From Gemmatimonadota bacterium (GTDB lineage Bacteria > Gemmatimonadota > Gemmatimonadetes > Gemmatimonadales > Gemmatimonadaceae), in NCBI GenBank assembly GCA_020161135.1, contig JAIUOB010000003.1, forward strand, positions 558,001 to 622,000: a stretch of DNA of 64,000 bases, written 5' to 3'. Positions 26,420 to 33,637 of this stretch are shown here, piece after piece (positions within the stretch are counted from its first letter, which is position 1; each line of letters starts with the position of its first letter). Below the pieces are notes generated by a model. The model did not search any database. It had not been told where the DNA came from and was given only the letters and a program-made list of their open reading frames with translations. A program made the translations under genes and the position numbers.

Positions 26420-27916
26420 ATGCTCGCACGCCTCCGCCCCGCCCCGGTCGACGCGCCGCTCACGGTCACGCCCGGTAAGATCGCCGTTACCGACGCCAGC
26501 GTGCGCGATCGCGTCGCCTTCATGGGGCTCACCGAACAGGATCTCGGCGTGGTGCGGCACTGGCGCGCGACCTGCATGGTCGCCTGCGACGCCATGGTGG
26601 ACGCGTTCTACGCGAAGATCATGGGCCAGCGGGACACGAAGGCCATCATCACCGAGCACACGACCATCGAGCGGCAGCGCCCGATGATCACCCGCTACCT
26701 GCAGACGATGCTCGATGGGGTGGTGGACGACAACTACCTCGCCTACCGTCGCAAGGTGGGGCAGATCCACGAGCGTATCGACCTCGACTCGAACTGGTTC
26801 GTGGCGATGTACGAGGTCATTCGCGAGCACATGCTCGACGCCGTCCGGCGGGCCACCCCATCCAACGCCGCGCGTGAGCAGTTCGCGGCGAGCTTCGGGC
26901 GCCTCCTCCAGCTCGACATCGCGGTGGTCATCACGGCACTCACGTCGTCGCGCCAGGGGCGCCTCAACGCGACACTCGCCGAGTCGCAGCAGTTCCTCGA
27001 CGCGCTGGACACGGCCGTCGCGCGTCTCGCCGAGCGGGATCTCGTGACGCGGGTCGAGGGGACGTTCGCGAACCGCTACGCGCAGTTGGCCGAGTCGTTC
27101 AACCACTCGCTGGATGCGCTGCGCGATGCGTTGCTCGATGTCGGGCAGGCGGCCGCGCAGGTGGATGGCGCGTCCACGCACATCGCCGACGCGTCCGCGC
27201 ACCTCGCCGAAGGCGCGTCGCAGCAGTCCGCCTCCTTGGAGGAGATCAGCGCATCCGTGACCGAGCTGGCCTCGGTTGCCGGCTCGACCGACGAACAGTC
27301 CGGGCTCGCCCGCGCGGCGGCGGAGGCCGCGCATACGGCCACCGCCGACGGCATTCGGCAGATGGATCAGCTCACGCAGGTGCTGCAGGGGATGCAGACG
27401 GCGGCCGACGCCACGTCACGCATCGTGCGCACCATCGACGAAATCGCGTTCCAGACGAACCTGGTCGCGCTCAATGCCGCCGTCGAGGCGGCGCGGGCGG
27501 GCGACGCGGGGCGCGGGTTTGCCGTGGTCGCCGAGGAAGTGCGCTCGCTGGCGGGGCGTTCGGCCGTGGCGGCGAAGCAGACGGCCGACCTCATCGAGAC
27601 CGCGGTCACCAACGCGGGCCGGTCGGTCGAAGTGAGCAGCGAGGTCGCGGCGGTCCTGGCCACGATCAACCAGCGCGTGAACGACTCGCGGCAGCGCATG
27701 CTCGACATCGCTGCGGGCGCGGCCGAACAGCGTCGCAGCATCGGCCAGGTGCGCGAGTCCGTGGCGTCGCTCACGGAGATCACGCAGCGCACGGCCGCCA
27801 GCGCGGAGGAGTCGTCGAGCACCGCGACCGAACTGGCCAGCCAGGCCGACCAGCTCACGCGCCTCGTGGGGGAATTCACCCTCGAGGCGGCGCGCCCGCT
27901 CACTCGTCGGCGGTGA
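26420..27916 (+). CDS. Globin-coupled methyl-accepting chemotaxis protein (soluble)
   Basis: 498-residue cytoplasmic chemoreceptor. The N-terminal ~180 residues are a protoglobin sensor: the proximal haem His is His117 in [19 protein letters not shown], and FY at 63-64 fits the helix B aromatic region. A coiled linker leads to the signalling domain with the hairpin tip [20 protein letters not shown] and [18 protein letters not shown]. There is no membrane segment. As in HemAT, it probably senses oxygen or another haem gas and controls a CheA. No other che gene is in the window. Its last residues (PLTRRR) and stop lie inside the 71-bp repeat shared with the end of rel. First plus-strand gene in the window. 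Confidence 0.94.
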   Translation: MLARLRPAPVDAPLTVTPGKIAVTDASVRDRVAFMGLTEQDLGVVRHWRATCMVACDAMVDAFYAKIMGQRDTKAIITEHTTIERQRPMITRYLQTMLDGVVDDNYLAYRRKVGQIHERIDLDSNWFVAMYEVIREHMLDAVRRATPSNAAREQFAASFGRLLQLDIAVVITALTSSRQGRLNATLAESQQFLDALDTAVARLAERDLVTRVEGTFANRYAQLAESFNHSLDALRDALLDVGQAAAQVDGASTHIADASAHLAEGASQQSASLEEISASVTELASVAGSTDEQSGLARAAAEAAHTATADGIRQMDQLTQVLQGMQTAADATSRIVRTIDEIAFQTNLVALNAAVEAARAGDAGRGFAVVAEEVRSLAGRSAVAAKQTADLIETAVTNAGRSVEVSSEVAAVLATINQRVNDSRQRMLDIAAGAAEQRRSIGQVRESVASLTEITQRTAASAEESSSTATELASQADQLTRLVGEFTLEAARPLTRRR

Positions 27917-27965
27917 TCTTCTCGCGGCGCGTGACGACGGAAATCCCCTTCACGCGCCGCGCCGC
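27895..27965. repeat. Left copy of the 71-bp direct repeat (rel 3' end duplicate)
   Basis: Matches 31452-31522 at 70 of 71 positions; the single difference is C at 27945 against G at 31502. The copy contains the last codons and stop of the chemoreceptor gene on the plus strand. On the minus strand it contains a duplicate of the last 21 codons of rel, ending [11 protein letters not shown]. It marks the left edge of the inserted cassette. Confidence 0.95.
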
Positions 27966-28163
27966 GCCGCACAGCGGATGGCGGTGCCGAGCTCGCGCGA
28001 CGCCGGGGCCGCGTCGGCGTGGAAGTCGCGCCGTTCGATCTCGTCAGCGTCAATTGCGTATGGACGCGCTCGCCCCGGCAATACTGACCCTTGACAGAAT
28101 CGAGGGGGGGGGGGGCAGTGTAGCCATTAACGATTGCTCACCTTCTGCGTAGGGTATTTGACC
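27966..28163. other. Non-coding left end of the cassette with a coding-like remnant
   Basis: The 247 bp between the chemoreceptor stop and the DsbA-like start hold the repeat, a promoter candidate and a 12-G run. On the minus strand a frame stays open for about 75 codons (28126 down to the rel-type stop at 27900). It runs in frame into the duplicated rel tail and reads, for example, RPYAIDADEIERRDFHAD before the shared region. It has no convincing start or ribosome-binding site. It looks like the end of another coding sequence fused to the rel end. I do not call it a gene. Confidence 0.4.
28091..28126 (+). promoter_or_regulatory. Candidate phase-variable promoter: TTGACA next to a G12 run
   Basis: A perfect -35 hexamer TTGACA lies at 28091-28096. 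A run of 12 G occupies 28104-28115, inside the space where a promoter spacer would be. TAGCCA at 28121-28126 is the first reasonable -10, but the present spacing is 24 bp. Loss of 5-8 G would bring it to 16-19 bp. The DsbA-like start codon follows 38 bp later. A slippage-controlled promoter is inferred from the layout only. Confidence 0.4.
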
Positions 28164-28841
28164 ATGCCGTGGTCCACGCGTGTCGTCGATGCTTCAATCG
28201 TCGTGATTGCGGGGTGTGCCCTTGCCGTAACCGGGCTCGCCGCGCGAAATGCAGGCCTTCTCGGTGCTCCCGCGTCGGCAGCGCCGACAGATGGCGCGCG
28301 CCGCGAGGGCGCGTTGGCTTCCATTCGGAGGGAAGCCAATTGGATAGGTCCAAGGAGCGCTCCCATCGTGATCACCGAGTTTGCCGACTTCGAGTGCCCC
28401 GTGTGCCAGCGACTCAAGTCGGCGGTTGACTCCATTCGAGCCAGCGCGCCCGGACAGATCGCCGTAGCGTTCGTCCACTTTCCGCTCAGCCGTATCCATC
28501 CGCACGCCTATCGCGCGGCGCTTGTGGCTGAGTGCGCAGCGCAACAGGGAGGGTTCGAAGCAGCATACGAGGCGCTCTTCAGCGCCGGAGCCAACCTCGG
28601 CGCCGTCTCGACGGCCGAGTGGGCCAGCGCGTCGGCTGTAAAGGATGCGACCACGTTCGGTACCTGCCTGGAGGAGGAGCGTGGGCGCGCTCGCGTCGAG
28701 CGTCACTTGGCACATGCCGCAAGCCTTCGGCTGCGCGGCACACCAACATTCGCCGTGAACGACGTTCTGTTCGAGCCCGGAACCCCAATTGATCGAGTGG
28801 CCGACTCGGTCCGTTCGATTTTGCGACGGACTGCCCCATAG
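28164..28841 (+). CDS. Exported DsbA-like thiol-disulfide oxidoreductase
   Basis: 225-residue thioredoxin-fold protein of the DsbA/Thioredoxin_4 type. A hydrophobic N-terminal anchor or signal (SIVVIAGCALAVTGLAA) is followed by the catalytic CXXC in EFADFECPVCQRL (Cys78 and Cys81). The cis-Pro loop is GTPTFAVND near the C-terminus. The helical insertion expected for DsbA is present (residues ~105-180). I chose ATG 28164 with AGGG about 10 bp upstream; a TTG at 28134 is an alternative. First gene of the inserted cassette, 57 bp before the Cys-rich peptide gene. Likely role: forming or shuffling disulfides in an exported substrate, plausibly the adjacent peptide (inference). Confidence 0.9.
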   Translation: MPWSTRVVDASIVVIAGCALAVTGLAARNAGLLGAPASAAPTDGARREGALASIRREANWIGPRSAPIVITEFADFECPVCQRLKSAVDSIRASAPGQIAVAFVHFPLSRIHPHAYRAALVAECAAQQGGFEAAYEALFSAGANLGAVSTAEWASASAVKDATTFGTCLEEERGRARVERHLAHAASLRLRGTPTFAVNDVLFEPGTPIDRVADSVRSILRRTAP

Positions 28842-28898
28842 CCCGCGCTCGATGATCGAGTGGCGGTGATTGTCCCACCCAACCTCAGGGAGGATCTC

Positions 28899-29216
28899 GT
28901 GAAGGCGAACACGTCCCGTACCCGTCGAATTGCCCTGCTTTCGTCGATCGTGGTGCTATTCATGAGCGCACCCGTTGCGTTCTCGCAGCGCTCCGTGGTG
29001 GAGTTCAACGATGCCTGCGCGCAATCGGGCACCTGTTGTCCATCGTACGGATCGTACTGTGAACTGCTTGAGGTCGCCGACTACTATGAGAAGAGTTCGG
29101 GTAGCTGCAATAGCATGCCCGGCGTCGCTCGCTGCTGTGATGAACCCGGGTCGCTCTGCATGCTCAACAGCTTTCCGGTCGACAACCACTTCTACAGCGA
29201 ATCGGGGAACTGCTGA
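28899..29216 (+). CDS. Small exported Cys-rich peptide (nine cysteines)
   Basis: 105-residue precursor. GTG 28899 is preceded by GGAGG 5 bp upstream. The signal peptide is basic then hydrophobic (RRIALLSSIVVLFMSAPVAFSQ), with cleavage likely near residue 29-30. The mature part of about 75 residues has nine Cys, in the order C...CC...C...C...CC...C...C; two pairs are adjacent, and the last residue is Cys. It is rich in Ser, Gly, Tyr and acidic residues. I do not recognise a family. Spacing after the DsbA-like gene and the odd number of Cys suggest a disulfide-stabilised secreted or surface peptide, possibly dimeric. A strong hairpin follows the stop. Confidence 0.8.
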   Translation: MKANTSRTRRIALLSSIVVLFMSAPVAFSQRSVVEFNDACAQSGTCCPSYGSYCELLEVADYYEKSSGSCNSMPGVARCCDEPGSLCMLNSFPVDNHFYSESGNC

Positions 29217-29227
29217 GACCGCCTTCA

Positions 29228-29269
29228 TTGCGGCTGGCAGCATCGCTGCCACTACGCTGCCAGCCGCAA
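29228..29269 (+). terminator. 14-bp perfect hairpin after the Cys-rich peptide gene
   Basis: TTGCGGCTGGCAGC (29228-29241) pairs perfectly with GCTGCCAGCCGCAA (29256-29269) across a 14-base loop, 11 bp past the peptide stop and 40 bp before the first propeller gene. No T-run follows, so it may be a partial terminator or an RNA-stabilising structure. Either would give more peptide mRNA than propeller mRNA. Confidence 0.65.
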
Positions 29270-29309
29270 GTCAGTGCCACTTCAGTCAGCCTTTCTCCGG
29301 CTACGACTC

Positions 29310-30395
29310 ATGCCCACTTACCGCGCCGCGTGGCTCCGCGCGAGCCTCTCGCTCGGGCTGTGTGTGACAGTACACGTCGACCTGCCCGCGCAGCCAATCC
29401 TCGATCGTTACCGCATGCCTGTCCTCCCGCTCGAGGGGGACGTTTGGGGCAGCGGAGACGAGCTCGCAACGCCAGGAAGCATCCTCATCGTCGACTCGCT
29501 ACTGGTCGTGATCGACCGAAAGAACGACAAGCAACTGTCGATCTTTTCCAAGCGAACGGGCCACCTGCTCGGCTCGTTCGGCATCAAGGGAAGTGGTCCA
29601 GGAGAGTACAGGGCGCCGTGGACGGTGAGCGCGGATCCGGCTCGGAAGGGCAGGCTCTGGGTGTTCGATCGACAACTGCGCCGACTCACCAGCGTCGACG
29701 TCGGTCGCCTTCCGTTGGCTCCGGGATTTCCGAAGGCGGAGACGCATGCCCTGAATCGATCACTGACCGAAGTCATTGCGCTTCGCTCCGGTCTCTTCCT
29801 TGGAGCTAACCCTGCGGCGGATTCAGCGCGGATCACAGTCCTCTCCGCGGGCGGCGACGTGAGCGCGCACCTCGCTCCGCTTCCGCCGAGACCCGCAGAC
29901 ATTCCCCTCGGAGTGTGGCAACAGGCCCAGCAAGTGCACATCGCGGTGGCTCCCAGCCGTCGCCAGGTCGTAACGGCATCCCGACACGCAGACCGAATCG
30001 AGATCTTCGACGACAGCGGGCGCCCCGTGGGCACAGCAGAACGATTCTTCGCGTTCGAGCCTCGCTTCGAGAGGGGCGCCATGAGCATTGCGAGCGCTGG
30101 AGATCGCGTCGTCATGGCGCAGGGGGATGACACCCGCATCGGCTACGTGTCACTGACCCTCTCGAACCGGTTCATCTATGCACTGTTCTCGGGAACTGTC
30201 ACGGGCGCGTCCATGACAGCGACCTACGGTGCCTACTTGCACGTGTTCGACTACGCGGGCAAGAGTCGTGGCGTATACAAGTTTCAGGGTCCTGTGGCGT
30301 CGATCGCCGTGGAGCCAGACGACTCGCGACTATATGCGACCCGCCATGACCCTGAACCGGCGATTCTGGTCTATCGCCTGCCCTCAGTGAGGTAG
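29310..30395 (+). CDS. Exported six-bladed beta-propeller protein 1
   Basis: 361-residue exported protein. The N-terminal signal is RAAWLRASLSLGLCVTVHVD. The rest is made of repeated beta-strand units with blade-like sequences (ILIVDSLLVVIDRKNDKQLS, GRLWVFDRQLRRLTSVDVGR, HVFDYAGKSRGVYKF). The segment GSFGIKGSGPGEYRAPWTV (G-x-GPGEY) is characteristic of TolB-like six-bladed propellers of the BF3164 type. I chose ATG 29310, where the signal peptide starts; a GTG at 29274 is possible. Shares HADR(I/L)EIF and other stretches with the next gene, so the two are paralogues. No catalytic residues recognised. Confidence 0.85.
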   Translation: MPTYRAAWLRASLSLGLCVTVHVDLPAQPILDRYRMPVLPLEGDVWGSGDELATPGSILIVDSLLVVIDRKNDKQLSIFSKRTGHLLGSFGIKGSGPGEYRAPWTVSADPARKGRLWVFDRQLRRLTSVDVGRLPLAPGFPKAETHALNRSLTEVIALRSGLFLGANPAADSARITVLSAGGDVSAHLAPLPPRPADIPLGVWQQAQQVHIAVAPSRRQVVTASRHADRIEIFDDSGRPVGTAERFFAFEPRFERGAMSIASAGDRVVMAQGDDTRIGYVSLTLSNRFIYALFSGTVTGASMTATYGAYLHVFDYAGKSRGVYKFQGPVASIAVEPDDSRLYATRHDPEPAILVYRLPSVR

Positions 30396-30401
30396 ATCGC
30401 A

Positions 30402-31433
30402 GTGCGGATCGTACTTGTCGCTCCGCTCGTCGCGTGGATCTTCGCTTCGACGAGTATCGAAGCCCAAAGTGTCCGTCAGATGGCGCTGCTTGCGCCGCAA
30501 CGCACGATTGGCTCGCCCGGCGAATTGGTCAAGCCTCGACGCGTTCTCGCCTCAACGGACCTCGTGGTTGTCGTGGACGAGTCGTCGACGCAGGCGCTGC
30601 TTGTCTACTCACGCAGCCGAGGTTCGCTGTTGCGACGCACAGGCATCGTTGGTGGTGCGACTACCGAACTGCTCGCCCCCGGCTCCCTCGTCTTGGACAG
30701 TGACGCGCCTAACAGCTTCTGGGTGCATGATGTCGGACAGATGCGCATGGTCCGTATGTCCTTTGGCGCGCCCACGGCGACTGCACCGATTCGCACGACG
30801 ACGCGGTCGCTACCCGCCACGTTACCCGTTTTCTCGCTGGTCGCGACGCCGCAGCAGGAGTTTCTGGCGACGGGGATTCTCGCGAACACGCGACTCGTGC
30901 GCATCGACACGTCGGGGCGGGTGGTGCAGGCGCTCGTGGACCTGCCGGGGAAGCAGGACGATCCGACGACGGTCCGCCAGGAGGCGTACCGATCCACTGC
31001 GACATCGAACAGCCGACTCCAGAAGCTGGCGCTCGCGACGCGACATGCGGATCGCCTCGAGATCTTCACATTCGGGGGACAGCGCGTGGCGATTGCGCCT
31101 CGCCCCGCGAACTTCGAGCCCACCTACACCATCGGGCGCGGTCGGAACAGCCCGGTCATGGCAACCGGGCCAGATCTGCGCTTTGGCTACATCGACGTCT
31201 CGTCGTCATCCGAACGGATCGTCGCACTCTACTCCGGACTCACGCGGCGGGCGGGCAAGGGTGTCGCCGCGCTGGGGCACGAGTTGCACGTGATCGACTG
31301 GAACGGGGCGACATTGCGCCGATATCGCCTGCCGCGCCCTGCGCTCGCACTCAGCGTGGCACCCGCCGGCGACGAAGTCTACGTGCTGCATCCGGCGCCA
31401 GCGCCAGCCGTTTCGGTGTATCGAGTTCCGTAG
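30402..31433 (+). CDS. Exported six-bladed beta-propeller protein 2
   Basis: 343-residue exported protein starting at GTG 30402, six bases after the preceding stop, with GAGG upstream. Signal peptide VLVAPLVAWIFASTSIEAQ. It aligns by eye with the previous protein through LVVVVDESSTQALLVYSRSR, ATRHADRLEIF, NFEPTYTIG, LRFGYIDV, ALYSG and LHVIDWNG. The central GPGEY-like motif of the first copy is missing (GGATTELLAP instead), so one paralogue has diverged there. Its stop lies 18 bp before the right 71-bp repeat. Likely periplasmic or surface; function unknown. Confidence 0.83.
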   Translation: MRIVLVAPLVAWIFASTSIEAQSVRQMALLAPQRTIGSPGELVKPRRVLASTDLVVVVDESSTQALLVYSRSRGSLLRRTGIVGGATTELLAPGSLVLDSDAPNSFWVHDVGQMRMVRMSFGAPTATAPIRTTTRSLPATLPVFSLVATPQQEFLATGILANTRLVRIDTSGRVVQALVDLPGKQDDPTTVRQEAYRSTATSNSRLQKLALATRHADRLEIFTFGGQRVAIAPRPANFEPTYTIGRGRNSPVMATGPDLRFGYIDVSSSSERIVALYSGLTRRAGKGVAALGHELHVIDWNGATLRRYRLPRPALALSVAPAGDEVYVLHPAPAPAVSVYRVP

Positions 31434-31451
31434 GGCGACCGAAGCCCGTCT

Positions 31452-31522
31452 CCCGCTCACTCGTCGGCGGTGATCTTCTCGCGGCGCGTGACGACGGAAA
31501 TGCCCTTCACGCGCCGCGCCGC
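31452..31522. repeat. Right copy of the 71-bp direct repeat (native rel 3' end)
   Basis: Contains the rel stop codon (31457-31459) and the last 21 codons of rel on the minus strand. Identical to 27895-27965 except for one base. This copy is in the native context: upstream sequence on the rel strand keeps the ACT-domain end (ERIMKAARRVKG). The left copy breaks off after AARRVKG. Confidence 0.95.
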
Positions 31523-33637
31523 CTTCATGATGCGCTCGAGGTGGGCGAGGTTCTCCACCTCGACCATCGCCGAGCCCGTGACCTTGCCGTCGGTGGTCTT
31601 GAGCTCGAGGCTCCGGATATCGGTGCCCGTGGCGCTCACCGCCGCCGCCACGTCGGCGTAGAGCCCGCGGCGGTCGACCCCTTCCAGCGCCAGGCGCACG
31701 TGGAAGCGTTCGCCCGCCATCTCCTGCCAGTCGATCTCGAGCCGACGCTCGGGCTCGTGCGCGAGCAGCAACAGGTTGGGACAATCGCCGCGGTGGATGC
31801 TGACGCCGCGGCCGCGCGTGACGTACCCGACCACCTTGTCGCCCGGCACCGGCTGGCAGCACTGTGCGTAGCGCACGAGCAGCCCGTCGGCGCCCTGGAT
31901 CTTGATGCCCTTGCCGGTGCCGCGCACGCGATCGACGATGCGTTCGAACGTGCTCGGCTTCTCGGCCGGCTCCGGCGGCGAGGTGTCGAGGTCCGGGTGC
32001 AGCGTCTTGAGCACCTGCAGCACGGGAATGTCCCCGGCCCCCACCGACGCGATGAGCTGCCCCGCGTCCTTGAGCTTGAGGGCCTTGGCCACCGGCAGGA
32101 GCTTGTCGTCGTCCACCTTGGGCAGGCGGCGACGGCGCAACTCACGCTCGAGGATCTCCCGCCCGAGGCGCATGGCGCTCGAGCGTTCCTCGAGCCGCAG
32201 GAGCTGGCGGATCTTGTGCCGCGCCTTGCCCGTGCGCACATGCGCGAGCCAGTCGCGGCTCGGCTTGGCGTTCGGGCTGGTGAGGATCTCGACCGTCTCG
32301 GAATTCTTGAGCTCGCGCGAGAGCGGTGCGATGCGCCCGTTGACCTTCGCGCCGGCGCAGCGGGCACCGACCTGCGAGTGCACCGCGAAGGCGAAGTCGA
32401 GCGGCGTCGCGCCCTTGGGCAACTGAATGACGTCGCCCGTGGGTGTGAAGACGAAGATCTCGTCCTGATACAGGTCGAGCTTGAGGAACTCGAGGAACTC
32501 GCCCGGCGTCTCGGCGTCGAGTTGCAGCTCGAGCACCTGGCGGAACCAGGCCAAGTGCCGATCGAGCTCGTCCGCGTTGCGCGAGTTCTCCTTGTACAGC
32601 CAGTGCGCCGCGATGCCGTAGTCGGCCGTGCGGTGCATGTCGCGCGTACGGATCTGGATCTCGAAGAGCTGGCGCCCCGGCCCGAACACCGTGGTGTGCA
32701 GCGACTGGTAGCCGTTGCTCTTGGGCTGGGCGATGTAGTCCTTGATGCGCTCCTGCACCGGCGTCCAGCCGTCGTGAATGACGCCGAGCGCGTGATAACA
32801 CTCGAGCACATTGGGGACGATCACGCGGATGGCGAGCAGGTCGTAGATGTCCTCGTAGGGGCGATCCCGCTGCTGCATCTTCTTGTAGATCGACCACAGG
32901 TGCTTGGGGCGCCCGGTCACCTCGACGTCGGCGATGCCTGCCTCCGACAGCCGCTGCTCGAGCGGCTCGCGCATCTGGGCAATGAGCGCCTCGCGCTCGC
33001 CGCGCTTGGCGGCCACCAGCTTGGCCAGCGACTTGTACGCGTCCGGCTCGAGATGCTTGAACGCCAGGTCCTCGAGCTCCCAGCGCACTTTGGCCATACC
33101 GAAGCGGTGCGCGAGCGGGGCGTACAGGTCGCGCGTTTCCTGCGCGATGCGCCGCCGCTTCTCCGGGGCCAGCCAATCGAGCGTCCGCATGTTGTGCAGG
33201 CGATCGGCCAGCTTGATGAGGATGACGCGCGCGTCCTTCGCAATCGAGAGGAGCAGCTTGCGGTAGTTCTCGACCTGCCGCTCCTCGCGCGAGGACATCG
33301 GCAGGTTCGCGATCTTCGTCAAACCATCGACGATCTGGGCGATCTCGGCGCCGAACTCCCGCTCGACGTCGCCAATCGTGATGTCGGTGTCCTCGACGAT
33401 GTCGTGCAGCAGCCCGCAGGTGACGGTGGTCGTGTCGAGCTGCAAGTCGGCCAGGATGCGCGCGACCTCGATGCAGTGCGACACGTACGGCTCCCCCGAA
33501 TGGCGCACCTGCCCGGCATGCGCCGCGTCGGAGAAGCGATAGGCGCGCACGAGCAGTTCATGGTCGAGCCGCTCGTAGGCGCCCTCGGCGCCCGGCCCGA
33601 ACCCCGGAATCATCTCGTGCAGCGCGATCGTCGTCAC
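31457..33637 (-). CDS. rel: Bifunctional (p)ppGpp synthetase/hydrolase
   Basis: Makes and breaks the stringent-response alarmone. Domains in order: the HD hydrolase with RHSGEPYVSHCIEVARIL and LLHDIVEDTD, both intact; the synthetase with GRPKHLWSIYKKMQQR, YQSLHTTVFGP and EIQIRT; the TGS domain (FTPTGDVIQLPKGATPLDFA); a Cys/His region with QCCQPVPGDKVVG and SIHRGDCPN; and a C-terminal ACT domain. Start GTG 33637 overlaps the radC stop as GTGA and gives 726 residues, the usual size. Its 3' end is duplicated at 27895-27965. Confidence 0.97.
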   Translation of the reverse strand: MTTIALHEMIPGFGPGAEGAYERLDHELLVRAYRFSDAAHAGQVRHSGEPYVSHCIEVARILADLQLDTTTVTCGLLHDIVEDTDITIGDVEREFGAEIAQIVDGLTKIANLPMSSREERQVENYRKLLLSIAKDARVILIKLADRLHNMRTLDWLAPEKRRRIAQETRDLYAPLAHRFGMAKVRWELEDLAFKHLEPDAYKSLAKLVAAKRGEREALIAQMREPLEQRLSEAGIADVEVTGRPKHLWSIYKKMQQRDRPYEDIYDLLAIRVIVPNVLECYHALGVIHDGWTPVQERIKDYIAQPKSNGYQSLHTTVFGPGRQLFEIQIRTRDMHRTADYGIAAHWLYKENSRNADELDRHLAWFRQVLELQLDAETPGEFLEFLKLDLYQDEIFVFTPTGDVIQLPKGATPLDFAFAVHSQVGARCAGAKVNGRIAPLSRELKNSETVEILTSPNAKPSRDWLAHVRTGKARHKIRQLLRLEERSSAMRLGREILERELRRRRLPKVDDDKLLPVAKALKLKDAGQLIASVGAGDIPVLQVLKTLHPDLDTSPPEPAEKPSTFERIVDRVRGTGKGIKIQGADGLLVRYAQCCQPVPGDKVVGYVTRGRGVSIHRGDCPNLLLLAHEPERRLEIDWQEMAGERFHVRLALEGVDRRGLYADVAAAVSATGTDIRSLELKTTDGKVTGSAMVEVENLAHLERIMKAARRVKGISVVTRREKITADE

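Larger units (their letters stand above)
27966..31451. mobile_element. Inserted 3.5-kb cassette between repeat copies (no integrase found)
   Basis: The segment between the two 71-bp repeats carries four plus-strand genes: DsbA-like, Cys-rich peptide, propeller 1 and propeller 2. It interrupts what was probably a convergent pair whose tails overlapped (chemoreceptor and rel). Its genes look visibly richer in A and T than the neighbours and use more ATT, AAG and TTC codons, consistent with acquisition. No transposase, integrase or terminal inverted repeat was found, so the mechanism is open: an attachment-site pair, gene-end capture by recombination, or a decayed element. Confidence 0.55.

Noticed and set aside
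27900..28126. Minus-strand open frame as a real gene
   Set aside because: No plausible start codon with a ribosome-binding site, and its end is a duplicate of rel. Kept as a remnant only.
27966..31451. Prophage or transposon annotation for the cassette
   Set aside because: No integrase, transposase, phage structural gene or terminal inverted repeat is seen, so only a cassette with direct repeats is claimed.
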